Below are positions 38,770 to 47,870 of a stretch of DNA of 64,000 bases, piece after piece (position 1 is the first letter of the stretch; each line of letters begins with the position of its first letter). This DNA is from Candidatus Intricatilinea gracilis (GTDB lineage Bacteria; Pseudomonadota; Gammaproteobacteria; Burkholderiales; Burkholderiaceae_C). The DNA is taken from NCBI GenBank assembly GCA_016702605.1, contig JADJDQ010000001.1, positions 248,001-312,000 on the forward strand, in the 5' to 3' direction. A program made the translations under genes and the position numbers. The notes below the pieces were generated by a model. It did not search any database. It was not told the DNA's origin and saw only the letters and a program-made list of their open reading frames with translations.

Positions 38770-39477
38770 GTGACCCACCACGCGGCATTTCCGCATGACG
38801 AGCTCGTCGCCATCGGCGACGACGTGTTCCTCGTGCGTGGCAGCCTGCTGCTCAACCCGCTCATCCGCATCTCGCGCAACATGGTCGTGTTACGCCAGGG
38901 CGGCGAGCTGGTGCTGGTCAACCCGATCCGGCTTGGTGAGGCCGGCATGCAGGCGCTCGAGCGGCTGGGCCGCATCCGCCACATCGTCTGCCTGGGCGCC
39001 CTGCATGGGCGCGACGACGCCTGGTACCGCGCGCAGTTCCAGGTGCAGACCTGGGCCCGGCCAGGCAGCCGGCGCTACCCCGCGCCGCCGGACGTCACGC
39101 CGCTCGACCCGGGCCGGGCGCTACCGGTCGACGGCGCGCAGCTGTTCAGCTTTGCCATCAGCCAGCCCGAGTCGGCGCTGCTACTGGAGCGGGACGGCGG
39201 TTTGCTGATCACCTGCGACTGCCTGCAGCACTACGGCGACTACCACCAGCACAGCCCGATGGCGCGGCTGGTGATGCCGTTCATCGGCTTTCCCAAGACC
39301 ACCGTCGTCGGGCCGATCTGGCTGAAGGAAATGACGCCCCCCGGCGGCTCGCTGCGCGGCGAGTTCGAGCGTTTGCTGCAGTGGCGCTTCGACGCCCTGA
39401 TCGCCGCCCACGGCAGCCACCTGCCACGTGGCGCCCATGCCAGCGCGACGGCGGCGGTGCACAAGGCGTTCGGCTGA
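38770..39477 (+). CDS. Unrecognised protein resembling degenerate metallo-beta-lactamase-fold proteins (DUF4336-like)
   Basis: A 235-residue soluble protein starting at GTG 38770. The pattern VAIGDDVFLVRGSLLLNPLIRIS, NMVVLRQGGELVLVNPIRL, HIVCLGALHGRDDAWYRAQF and LLLERDGGLLITCDCLQHYGD follows the strand order of metallo-beta-lactamase-fold proteins, with a late AAHGSH motif. The HxHxDH zinc motif is absent (LHGRDD stands in its place), so hydrolase activity is doubtful; DUF4336-like proteins look similar. The preceding membrane-protein gene ends 53 bases upstream on the same strand. Function unknown. Confidence 0.6.
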   Translation: MTHHAAFPHDELVAIGDDVFLVRGSLLLNPLIRISRNMVVLRQGGELVLVNPIRLGEAGMQALERLGRIRHIVCLGALHGRDDAWYRAQFQVQTWARPGSRRYPAPPDVTPLDPGRALPVDGAQLFSFAISQPESALLLERDGGLLITCDCLQHYGDYHQHSPMARLVMPFIGFPKTTVVGPIWLKEMTPPGGSLRGEFERLLQWRFDALIAAHGSHLPRGAHASATAAVHKAFG

Positions 39478-39593
39478 CGGCAGACACCTGGCCCGCCGCG
39501 GGACCGGGTCTGCCGGGCAAGCCGGTCAGCACAGGTCGGGCTGCGGTGTGATGCAGCTGTCGTGATTCGGCCGGTGTCGTCGAGCCGAAGGCG

Positions 39594-42500
39594 TCACGCC
39601 GGGCTGGCCGTCAAGGCATCGAGCAGGGCGCGGGCATCGACCACATCGGGCGTCTGCCAGCCTTCACTGCAGGTGTCGAGCAGGCCCGACAGGGTGTCGC
39701 GTGCCCGCTGCGGCCGGTTGCGGCGCAGATGCAGCCGCGCCAGAGCCGTGGCCGCACGTAACTCCCAGGTGCGCGCCTGCTGCTGACGCGCCAGCGTGAT
39801 GGCCTGCTCGTAACACGCGATGGCGTCGGCCTCGGCAGCAGGATCGGCGTGGCCATCGGCCAGTTGTTCGAGCAACAGGCCCCGGGTGCGCAGCAGTTCG
39901 GCTTCGTAGAAACGTTCGTCGCTTTGCTGCACGAAGGCCAGCGCCTCGGCCACCGTGGCCAGGCCGAGTTCGGTCTCGTGTGCCCGCACATAGACGCCCG
40001 CCAGCACACACAACGAGGCGGACCGTGCCACCCGCGAGCCGGTGGTCTGAGCCACTTGCTGGGCCTGGCGGATGAGCGTGCTGCCTTCGGCGGCGCGGCC
40101 TTCTTCGGCCAGTGCGCAGCCCAGGAGCAGGGTGCTCCAGGCCTGGAAGGCCGGAAACCCCTTGTCGCGCGCCAGGTCGAGCAGGGTCTGGGCATGGCGG
40201 CGCAACAGCGCAGGCTCGCGGCGGCGTTCGTGCATGACGGCCACGAAGTGGGTGGCGTACGCGATGCTGAAGTCGTGGCCACCCTCGATTGCCAGCGCCA
40301 GGGCCCGGTGCACCCGCGCCAGCGCCTGGTCGGGGTAACCCATGCAGACCTGCGCCCAGGCGCCGTAACACAGGCAACCCACGCCCGGGTCCAGCCAGTA
40401 CTGCGCCACCTGGACGCGGTGGCGCTGGGGGTCGTAGATCGCCAGACCGGCGTCGCAGTGGCGCAGCGCTTCGCCGAACTGGCCGGTGTGCAAGGCGTGG
40501 ATGCCGGCGGCGCGGTGCGCCTGCAGGCGCAGGCCGTCGTCGGGCGCCTGGTCGGCCAGCGCCAGCAGTTGTTCGGACAGCGGCTGCGCAGCGCGGAAGT
40601 CACCCTGCACCTGGCAGTTGGACCACACGCCGTACAGGGCGCGAAACAGCTGGTCGGTCTCGCCCAGGCTCACACACAGTGCCAGCGCACGTTCGTGGGC
40701 GGCACGCACCTCGGGTGCGGCCCAGCTGGTGGTCACACTCAGCGGCACACCCAGGCCCATCTGCAGGGCCAGCTCCTGGCGGTCGCGTGCCTGGTCGTGT
40801 GGCAGACCACGCAGCAGCTCCAGCGCCGCGCCGAAATGTCGGATGGCCTCGCGGTTGGCCGAACGCTCCACCGCCTGCTGGGCGGCGCGTTGCCAGCAGC
40901 TGACCGCGGGGCCGGTCTGGCCGGCTTCGGTGTGGTGGTGGGCCACCAGCTCCGGGTGCAGCAGCGTGATCTCGGGCCACCTGGCCGCCAGTTCGCTGGC
41001 CACCCGGGCGTGGATCTGCTGGCGCCGGCGCTTGAGCAGCGAGTTGTAGGCGGCGTCGCGCAGCAGGGCGTGGCGGAAGATGTAGTGTGTCTCCTGTCCC
41101 TCGCCCTTGCGCAGCAGGATGTCGGCGTCACACAGCGCCTGCAGGGCCGGCGCCAGCGCGTCGGCGTCACCGTCGAACACGGCCTGCAGCCACGACTGGC
41201 TGAACTCGCGCCCGATCACCGCCGCCACCTCGGCCAGGCGCCGCGCCGGACCCAGCCGGTCCAGCCGCGAGGTGAGTGAATCCTGCAGCGAGAACGGCAC
41301 GGCCACGCTGGGTAGAGGGCCGGTAACCTGCAGCTGGCCGTTGCGCAGCGCCAGCAGGCCACTGTCGAGCAGCTCGCGGGTGAACTCGCGCACGTACAGC
41401 GGCACCCCATCGGTCTTGCCGATGAGCAGCTCGAGCACCTCGGGCGGCACGGCCTGGCCGGCCACGTCGGCAGCCAGGCAGGCGATGTCGGCGGGCGCCA
41501 GCCGGCCCAGCGCAAGACGGGTGCAGGCCTCGCCGGCAGGCCACGGCGGCTCGAAGGGTGGCCGCGCGGTGACGGTGAGCAGCAAGGCCAGCCGAGGCAA
41601 CCGTTCGGCCACCAGGCTCAGCAGGTCCAGCGTCGAAGGGTCGGCCCAGTGCAGGTCTTCGACCACGACGAACACGGGCTGGCGCGACGCCAGCCGCGCC
41701 AGCAGGTCGACCAGGGCATTCAGTGTGAGCGGCTTGCGGTCCTCGCGACTGGGCGTGACGGCGGCCAGCTCGTCGGGCAGGTTCAGCGACAGCAGCTGAC
41801 CGAACAGCGCCAGCTGGCGCCGCTCGGGCATGCCGACCTGCAGCAGGAAACGCTCCAGCCGCGCCAGGCGTGTGGCGTGGCCGTCCTCCGCCGGCCCCAG
41901 CACCATGCGGCCGAGTTGGTCGATGAGCGGGTAGAACGCACTGTTGACGTAATAGGGCGAACAACGAAAGGCCAGTTCGAGTGCACCGTCGTCGGCCACC
42001 ACCCGGCCGAGCGACTGCAGCAGGCGCGACTTGCCGATGCCGGCCTCACCCGTCAGCAGCAGCAGGCCGCCCCGGCCGGCACGGGCCAGCTGCCAGCACC
42101 GCGCCATGTCGTCGAGCTCGGCGGTGCGACCCTGCAGGGGCTTCAGGTCGTGGCGCAACACGTCGTCGAAACGCGGCGCGGCCAGCACCGTGGCGGCCAC
42201 ACGGTACAGCGACATCGGCTCGGCGATGCCCTTGAGCTGGTGCTGGCCCAGGTCTTGGGTGTCGAACAGGCCCTGCACCAGGCGCTGGGTGGCGCCGCTG
42301 ATGTACAGGCAGTGCGGCTCGGCGGCGGCCTGCACACGCGCGGCGATGTTGGGCGTGCGCCCCAGCGCCAGCTGCTCGATGCGGCCGGCCTCACCCACCG
42401 CGCCGATGACGGCCAGGCCGGTATGCAGCCCCACCCGCACCTGCACGGGCGGCGTCACGTCCAGCGCGGCGATCGCGGCCAGCATGTCCAGGCCGGCGCG

Positions 42501-43007
42501 CACCGCCCGGGCGGCGTCGTCCTCGTGCGCGACCGGGTAGCCGAAGTAGGCCAGGATGCCGTCGCCCAGAAACTGTGCGATGTGGCCCTCGTAACGCAGC
42601 ATCACCTGCTGCACCGCCTGCTGGTAGGCCTTGACGAGATGGTGCAAGTCCTCAGGGTCGAGCCGTTCGGACAAGGCGGTCGAGCCCACCAGATCGCAGA
42701 ACATCACGGTGAGCTGGCGGCGGTCACCTTCGGGCAGTGGCTCGACCAGGGCGCCGGCCGGGCCGACGGCCCCGTCGCCGCCGGCCGGCATCACTGCCGC
42801 AGCAAGTGGACCGGCAGCTGCACCCACCCAGACCAGCACCTTGCCGTCTTCGTCGGCGGCGACCCGATCGGCGCTGATGAGTTCGTCGGCCAGGTCGCGC
42901 AAGGCCTCGTCGTCCAGACCGAACTCGCGGGCCAGTGCGCGGTACGTGATGCGGCCCTTGCGCTGCAGCAGCGCCTTGGCAGAGTCGACGACATCGGAGA
43001 ACTTCAC
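39594..43007 (-). CDS. Class III adenylate/guanylate cyclase with AAA ATPase and TPR repeats
   Basis: An 1137-residue multi-domain signalling protein. Residues 1-60 look like a small winged-helix-type region (ALAREFGLDDEALRDLADEL). Residues ~95-265 form a class III nucleotide cyclase (FCDLVGSTALSERLDP and HIAQFLGDGILAYFGYP supply the metal-binding Asp residues). An AAA/STAND ATPase follows (~290-600; Walker A LLTGEAGIGKSRLLQ at ~317-331; Walker B VFVVVEDLHWADPS). The C-terminal ~450 residues are helical TPR-like repeats. This architecture is common in Burkholderiales and actinobacteria as predicted cyclase-regulators; input signals are unknown. It diverges from the lipoxygenase gene with 119 bases between. 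Confidence 0.88.
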   Translation of the reverse strand: MKFSDVVDSAKALLQRKGRITYRALAREFGLDDEALRDLADELISADRVAADEDGKVLVWVGAAAGPLAAAVMPAGGDGAVGPAGALVEPLPEGDRRQLTVMFCDLVGSTALSERLDPEDLHHLVKAYQQAVQQVMLRYEGHIAQFLGDGILAYFGYPVAHEDDAARAVRAGLDMLAAIAALDVTPPVQVRVGLHTGLAVIGAVGEAGRIEQLALGRTPNIAARVQAAAEPHCLYISGATQRLVQGLFDTQDLGQHQLKGIAEPMSLYRVAATVLAAPRFDDVLRHDLKPLQGRTAELDDMARCWQLARAGRGGLLLLTGEAGIGKSRLLQSLGRVVADDGALELAFRCSPYYVNSAFYPLIDQLGRMVLGPAEDGHATRLARLERFLLQVGMPERRQLALFGQLLSLNLPDELAAVTPSREDRKPLTLNALVDLLARLASRQPVFVVVEDLHWADPSTLDLLSLVAERLPRLALLLTVTARPPFEPPWPAGEACTRLALGRLAPADIACLAADVAGQAVPPEVLELLIGKTDGVPLYVREFTRELLDSGLLALRNGQLQVTGPLPSVAVPFSLQDSLTSRLDRLGPARRLAEVAAVIGREFSQSWLQAVFDGDADALAPALQALCDADILLRKGEGQETHYIFRHALLRDAAYNSLLKRRRQQIHARVASELAARWPEITLLHPELVAHHHTEAGQTGPAVSCWQRAAQQAVERSANREAIRHFGAALELLRGLPHDQARDRQELALQMGLGVPLSVTTSWAAPEVRAAHERALALCVSLGETDQLFRALYGVWSNCQVQGDFRAAQPLSEQLLALADQAPDDGLRLQAHRAAGIHALHTGQFGEALRHCDAGLAIYDPQRHRVQVAQYWLDPGVGCLCYGAWAQVCMGYPDQALARVHRALALAIEGGHDFSIAYATHFVAVMHERRREPALLRRHAQTLLDLARDKGFPAFQAWSTLLLGCALAEEGRAAEGSTLIRQAQQVAQTTGSRVARSASLCVLAGVYVRAHETELGLATVAEALAFVQQSDERFYEAELLRTRGLLLEQLADGHADPAAEADAIACYEQAITLARQQQARTWELRAATALARLHLRRNRPQRARDTLSGLLDTCSEGWQTPDVVDARALLDALTASPA

Positions 43008-43126
43008 GCTCGGTGTTCCTGCGGGACGGTGCCGCGGCTCCCGCTGCTGCTGGGCGGTCGGTGATCGCCGGCCAGTATCGCTTCAGCTGATAAAGTGAAA
43101 TCACCCCGGCCAGAACTACAACACCC

Positions 43127-44761
43127 ATGCGCATCAGCGTGCCGCAGTCAACCAGTCGATATGAGCGCGCTGAACGTGAGCGCACCTTGTTTGCACAACG
43201 TCAGGCCTATGAGTGGGTACATGCCCCCGGCCAACCGCCCTTTTGCAGCCAGGTCCCGCTCGGCGAAGCATTCACCCGCGAGAAGAACCTGTGGATGGCC
43301 ACCGACATGGTCGAGAGCGTGGCCGACATCGCGCTGGCCATGGTCACCCGGTTCTTCAAGAACAACGACACGGTGGCCAGCTTCCGGCGTTATTACCCGC
43401 TGCGCCCGCTGCCCGAGGTGGCCACACGCTGGATGCACGACGAGGAGTTCGCGCGCCAGCGCCTGGACGGCATCAACCCCTTTCTCATTCGGCTGGCGAC
43501 CGAGATACCGCCCAACTTCGCGGTCACCGACGACACCGTGCGTGGCCTGCTGCCCGAAGGCCAGAGCCTGGCTCGGCTGCTGGGTGAACACCGCCTGTTC
43601 GTGCTGGACTACGCCATCCTGCACGGCATCGAGCCGACCCTCGGGCGCTTCTGCGTGGCGCCGATCAGCCTGTTCTGGCGCGACGACCAGGGCCGGCTGA
43701 TGCCGCTGGCCATCCAGCTCGGCCAGTCGCCGGCCGAGGCGCCGGTGGTGTTCACGCCCAAGGACGAACGCTGGACCTGGCTGATGGCGCGCAGCTTCGT
43801 GCAGTCGGCCGACGGCGCCTATCACGAGGTGGTGGCGCACCTGTGCCGCACCCACCTGGTGATGGAATCCGTGTGGGTGGCCACGGCGCGCAGCCTGCCG
43901 GCCCAGCACCCGGTCTACCAGCTGCTGGCGCCACACTTCGAAGGCACGATCGAGATCAACCACGAGGCGCGCGGCAAGCTGCTGGCGCCGGGCGGGCCGA
44001 TCGACGAATCCATTGCCATCGGCGCCGAAGGTTCACTCACGCTGCTGGGTGAGGCCTATGCCCGCTGGAACTTCGACGCCACCGACCCCCTGCGCGACCT
44101 GCGCGAACGTGGCCTCGACGACACCGAGGTGCTGCCGCACTACCACTACCGCGACGACGCCAAGGCGTTGTACGGCGCCATCGGCCACTTCGTCGACGAC
44201 CTGCTGCGGGTGTTCTACGTCGACGACGCAGCCGTGCAGGCCGACGAGGAGCTGCAGGCCTGGGCACGTGAGCTGCAGTCACCCGAGGGCGCCCGCATCC
44301 GCGCCCTGCCACTCAGCGACGGGCGTTTTGCCAGCGTCGACCAGCTGGCCGACGTGATCCGCCGGGTCATCTTCAACTGCAGCGTCGAACACGCGGCCGT
44401 CAACAACGGCCAATACGCGCAGTTCGGCTGGATACCCAACACGCCGGGCGCGATGTACCTGCCGCCGCCGCGCGACCGTCGCCCGATCGACGAGGCCGGT
44501 TTCGTCTACGCCTTGCCCGAGGGCAAGGCCGTGGGTGAACAACTGACGCTGGTGCACCTGCTGAGCAAACGCACCAACCGGCCGCTGGGCACGTATCCCG
44601 AAGACTTCTTCGTCGATGCGCCCGCGGCACGCGACGCACTCGACCGCTTCCGCGCCCGTCTGGACGACATCGGCCACACCATCAATCAGCGCAACAGCAC
44701 GCTGGCCGTGCCCTACGTCTTTCTGCAACCCTGGCTGGTGGCACGTTCGATCGCCATCTAG
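43127..44761 (+). CDS. Bacterial lipoxygenase
   Basis: Predicted to insert oxygen into polyunsaturated fatty acids to give hydroperoxides. The 544-residue protein is the catalytic lipoxygenase domain alone, with no N-terminal PLAT/C2 domain and no signal peptide. All five iron ligands can be located: His238 and His243 (VVAHLCRTHLVMES), His422 and Asn426 (SVEHAAVNNGQYAQF), and the C-terminal Ile544 (ARSIAI). The family segments LDYAILHGIEP and HPVYQLLAPHFEGTIEIN are also present. Bacterial lipoxygenases are rare and usually periplasmic or cytoplasmic stand-alone enzymes. It faces the catalase-related gene tail to tail, 105 bases apart, suggesting a two-step oxylipin route. Regiospecificity cannot be read reliably. 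Confidence 0.93.
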   Translation: MRISVPQSTSRYERAERERTLFAQRQAYEWVHAPGQPPFCSQVPLGEAFTREKNLWMATDMVESVADIALAMVTRFFKNNDTVASFRRYYPLRPLPEVATRWMHDEEFARQRLDGINPFLIRLATEIPPNFAVTDDTVRGLLPEGQSLARLLGEHRLFVLDYAILHGIEPTLGRFCVAPISLFWRDDQGRLMPLAIQLGQSPAEAPVVFTPKDERWTWLMARSFVQSADGAYHEVVAHLCRTHLVMESVWVATARSLPAQHPVYQLLAPHFEGTIEINHEARGKLLAPGGPIDESIAIGAEGSLTLLGEAYARWNFDATDPLRDLRERGLDDTEVLPHYHYRDDAKALYGAIGHFVDDLLRVFYVDDAAVQADEELQAWARELQSPEGARIRALPLSDGRFASVDQLADVIRRVIFNCSVEHAAVNNGQYAQFGWIPNTPGAMYLPPPRDRRPIDEAGFVYALPEGKAVGEQLTLVHLLSKRTNRPLGTYPEDFFVDAPAARDALDRFRARLDDIGHTINQRNSTLAVPYVFLQPWLVARSIAI

Positions 44762-44866
44762 CCAGCAGCACCCGCCGGGGCCGGACCGGGCGGGCGGCTG
44801 GCCGGCGCACCGGTCAGGCTGTCGTATGTGACGCCGGCGCGGCCGGCGCTCACCTTGCGCGGTGGT

Positions 44867-45979
44867 TCAGGGCGGGTCCGCCATGGGCGGCACACCTTGC
44901 CAGTCCGGCGCGCGGCGCGAATCCGGGAAGGGTTTGGGGATACCCGAGAGGCGGTACGACAACAGACGTGCCCGCGTGGCCCAGATGCCTGCCAGGCGCA
45001 GGTGGTTGAGCGAGTGGGCATCGTCGATCGAACGGGCCGGCGGTATCGGCAGGCTGGCCGGGTGGTGGCTGAGGTCGAACCAGGTGAGCATGCCCTCGCG
45101 GTGCGACAGCGCCTCGGTGATCTCGACGTCGGCCAGATCCAGGTAGGGGAAGGTCGTCTCGTCCCAGGGCACGGCCGACGACACCCACTCGGGCTGGACG
45201 GTCTCGTCCGGCGGCGGCAGACGCAACTGGATCTGTAGCGTGTACCGCATGGGCTTGCCGGACTCGATCAGCCGGCGGGTCGCGTCCTTCAGGTAGTTGC
45301 GGCTGCGGTCCTCGTCGCCGCGCGGGTTCTGCAGCCAGGCGTGGTCGCGGTCCCAGGCGTCGGGCAAGCCACTTTCGGGGCCGACGAAACCCTGCGGCAC
45401 CAGGCGGTAACGCACGTAGCGCAACACCCCGTCGCGGCCGATGAAACCCGAGGTGGTCTTGGTGCGGTAGACCATCTGGTTGGGCGCCTCGGGGTCGCGC
45501 CGCACGCTGCTGCCACCACCGATACGCGCCTGCGGATGGCGCCCCAGGTAGGGCGCGTAATGTTTGCCCTTGCCCTGCATGGATCTGAACATGAACTGCA
45601 TGAAGGTGCGTGCGTTCCAGAACAGGGGCATCAGCCCGCTGTTCATCAGGATGTCGAACGGCGCACGCCCGCGGGTGTCGGCAAACTTGATCGAGGCGCT
45701 GCGCACCACCAGCTTGGCGTCGTCCTTGAACGAAGCCGCGCCGTGGCGGATGCGGCAGTCGAAGCTACGACCCGGCACGAAGAACTCGTGGTCGGGCACA
45801 CGCGGATCGAGACGGATGGACAACCTGCCACGCAGCGTGATGCCGTTGTCGTGCGACATGCGCGACTTGGTGAACAAGCTGTTGGCCGTGATGAGCATGG
45901 TGACGCCGAAGGTGGCGAGCGCCAGCACGAAGCGCTGCCAGGCCCGCATCAGCGCGACGACCCAGGGGTGTTCGACCAT
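44867..45979 (-). CDS. Catalase-related protein resembling coral allene oxide synthase
   Basis: Predicted to convert fatty-acid hydroperoxides. The 370-residue protein starts at ATG 45979, with GGAG at 45988-45991 eight bases before it; a TTG at 46030 is less likely. A membrane-type helix (residues ~16-36) is followed by a catalase-like core that closely follows coral allene oxide synthase: DPRVPDHEFFVPGRSF, RIRHGAASFKDDA (distal His79), RSASIKFADTRG, FDILMNSGLMPLFWN (distal Asn113), and later RYTLQIQLRLPPPDE and SSAVPWDETTFPYLDLADV. Where the coral enzyme has the proximal haem Tyr (RxxxY), this protein has Ile332 (LRLAGI); a catalase-like RLLSY with Tyr342 lies ten residues on. Haem binding therefore needs testing. 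The gene is convergent with the lipoxygenase. Confidence 0.78.
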   Translation of the reverse strand: MVEHPWVVALMRAWQRFVLALATFGVTMLITANSLFTKSRMSHDNGITLRGRLSIRLDPRVPDHEFFVPGRSFDCRIRHGAASFKDDAKLVVRSASIKFADTRGRAPFDILMNSGLMPLFWNARTFMQFMFRSMQGKGKHYAPYLGRHPQARIGGGSSVRRDPEAPNQMVYRTKTTSGFIGRDGVLRYVRYRLVPQGFVGPESGLPDAWDRDHAWLQNPRGDEDRSRNYLKDATRRLIESGKPMRYTLQIQLRLPPPDETVQPEWVSSAVPWDETTFPYLDLADVEITEALSHREGMLTWFDLSHHPASLPIPPARSIDDAHSLNHLRLAGIWATRARLLSYRLSGIPKPFPDSRRAPDWQGVPPMADPP

Positions 45980-46088
45980 CGACAAGACTCCGGCCACCAG
46001 CGGCCGCAACGCGGCAGTTCTGAGGCGCAAACCAGTCTAACAACGCGGTCATTCGGCGACCGCTCGTCGACCGCTGCCCAGCGCCAGG

Positions 46089-46673
46089 TCAGCGCCCGCT
46101 GAGCAGCCCGGCGCGCACCTTGTCGATGTCGCTGCGCGAGACCACGTCGATGGGGAAATCGACCTCACGGGCCCAGTGCGGGAACCGTGCGTCGACGATG
46201 CCGGCGGCGCTGAGGGCGTCCAGGCTGTCGCCGGGGGCGACTTCGCAGGACTTGACCAGCACGAGCCGTTCGGCGTTGAGGCGCCGGGCCAGGGCCAGGG
46301 CCAGGCTGTCGGAGCTGACGTCCCAGCTGGTGTCGGCGCTCGCCGCCGGGCGCAGGGCTTCGAGTGGCCACCACAGGGCTGTGCGGCCGGTCTGCAGCAC
46401 CTGGGTGATCTCGTGGGTCTGGCTGGCCAGTTGCAGTGCCGGTTCGAGCGACGACATCATGAGGGTGGTCTGCGCCATGGCCAGCACGGCCATGTTGTGC
46501 GCCGCCAGATCGTCGAAACGCCAGCGGCCCTGCGCGGCGCGCACGGTGTCGGCGAACTCGCCGCCGCCGGCCACCACCGCCACCCGCCCACCCCCCAGCC
46601 CGCCCAGCAGCGCCAGCCAGCGCGGCAGCAACAGGTCGGCGTTGAGGCTGCCGCCGAGCTTGACCACCCACAT
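46089..46673 (-). CDS. mfnE: Amino acid kinase-family protein, MfnE-like (ORF5)
   Basis: A 194-residue member of the amino-acid kinase fold, starting WVVKLGGSLNADLLLPRWLA (phosphate-binding GGSL) with GRVAVVAGGGEFADTVRAAQ after it. Archaeal MfnE phosphorylates [5-(aminomethyl)furan-3-yl]methyl phosphate to the diphosphate in methanofuran synthesis; bacterial ORF5 is its homologue and is needed for the methylotrophic pathway. The protein is shorter than classical kinases of this fold, as are other ORF5 proteins. It lies 37 bases downstream of the mfnF-like gene on the same strand. Family call is good; the activity is inferred from the archaeal enzyme. Confidence 0.82.
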   Translation of the reverse strand: MWVVKLGGSLNADLLLPRWLALLGGLGGGRVAVVAGGGEFADTVRAAQGRWRFDDLAAHNMAVLAMAQTTLMMSSLEPALQLASQTHEITQVLQTGRTALWWPLEALRPAASADTSWDVSSDSLALALARRLNAERLVLVKSCEVAPGDSLDALSAAGIVDARFPHWAREVDFPIDVVSRSDIDKVRAGLLSGR

Positions 46674-46710
46674 CAGGACACTCCATCGACGGCACGCTGC
46701 GGGGCTGCCA

Positions 46711-47844
46711 TCAGGTCTCCAACAACAAGGCTGCAGCCACGGCCGGCGCACACACCTGCGCCCAGCCGGCCAGAGCATGGCCCGGCGCCAGGCCCAGCAC
46801 GTCGGCGCTGAACGACAGGGCCGGGCGCCCCAGGTCACGCGCCAGGTCGGCCACCAGAAACGCGCCGCAGCCGGCCGCCAACAGCGGCGCCTGCGCGGGC
46901 AGGCGCGACGCATGGACCACACGTTGCAAGCCTTGCGCCAACTCGGCAAGCTGGCGCTCGCGCCAGAAGCCGGCCAGGGCGAGCCACTGCTCGTCGCGGG
47001 CATCGGCAGCATCACGCCCGAGCAGGCGCGCCAGACGCTGACGGGTAGCGGCGGCGGTCTTGGGCGCGCCGTCGGCCGTGGGTTGCTGGTCGTGAGTTTC
47101 GTCAAGTTCGCCGGTCAGGCGGTAGACGTCGGCGCTGGTGGCGAACAACTCGTTCATCACGGACACGTTGTGTCCGGCAAACGGCACACGCTGTGCCAGC
47201 GCGATCAGCGGCGTGCGCACGACGCCCTGGTAGACCAGCTCGCCGCTGGCGAGCCGGCCGGCGTCGCCCAGGCTAGCCCCGTGATCGAGCCCCTGGCCGA
47301 GCGCCATGGCCAGCTGCAACACGCCGCCGCCGCGAAACGCAATGAGGTCGGTGGTGGTGCTGCCGATGTCGACCAGCACCCCCTCGCCGAGCGCAGCGGC
47401 CGCCAGGCTTGCCGTGGCCAGGTAGTTGGCCGATGCCAGCCGGCGCCACTGCGCCGCGGCGTCGGCACTAGCCAGCCAGGTGGCGGAGGCTTGGGCCGGG
47501 CCGGCGTACCAGGCCAGCCGCTCGATGGCGGGGGCATCGCTGCCGGTGAGTTCACGCGCCAGCTGCGCCACCAGTGCAGCCACACCGGTGGCGCGGTCCG
47601 GGAACAGGTCGACCATCTCGGCCGTCATGGTCAGGCCGTGGCGGGCGTGTTCGATCACGTCCGGCCAGCGCAGCCGCGCCTGGGAGATGGCCTGGCTCAG
47701 GTGATGCTGGCCCAGCCACAGCGGACACGGCCACTGCGCCACATCGACCAGTTCACCACAACGCAGCAGGGCAGCCTTGAGGTGGGCGCCGCCGACGTCC
47801 CAGCCTATCGCCAGCTCGGCAGCCCTGCCTGGATACTCTGACAT
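46711..47844 (-). CDS. mfnF: Hydantoinase/oxoprolinase-like protein, MfnF-like (ORF7)
   Basis: A 377-residue protein with an ASKHA-type N-terminus (AELAIGWDVGGAHLKAALL) and a second phosphate-binding motif LVDIGSTTTDLIAFRGGG at ~residues 150-167, as in the ORF7/MfnF family. Archaeal MfnF joins the furan diphosphate to gamma-glutamyltyramine to build the methanofuran core; the bacterial homologue should do the same for methylofuran. ATG 47844 is chosen over a GTG nine bases upstream. The gene diverges from the HisA-like gene with only 26 bases between start codons, so the two promoters must overlap each other or the coding regions. Confidence 0.82.
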   Translation of the reverse strand: MSEYPGRAAELAIGWDVGGAHLKAALLRCGELVDVAQWPCPLWLGQHHLSQAISQARLRWPDVIEHARHGLTMTAEMVDLFPDRATGVAALVAQLARELTGSDAPAIERLAWYAGPAQASATWLASADAAAQWRRLASANYLATASLAAAALGEGVLVDIGSTTTDLIAFRGGGVLQLAMALGQGLDHGASLGDAGRLASGELVYQGVVRTPLIALAQRVPFAGHNVSVMNELFATSADVYRLTGELDETHDQQPTADGAPKTAAATRQRLARLLGRDAADARDEQWLALAGFWRERQLAELAQGLQRVVHASRLPAQAPLLAAGCGAFLVADLARDLGRPALSFSADVLGLAPGHALAGWAQVCAPAVAAALLLET

Positions 47845-47870
47845 CTTGAACACTCACGAGGTCTTGACAC

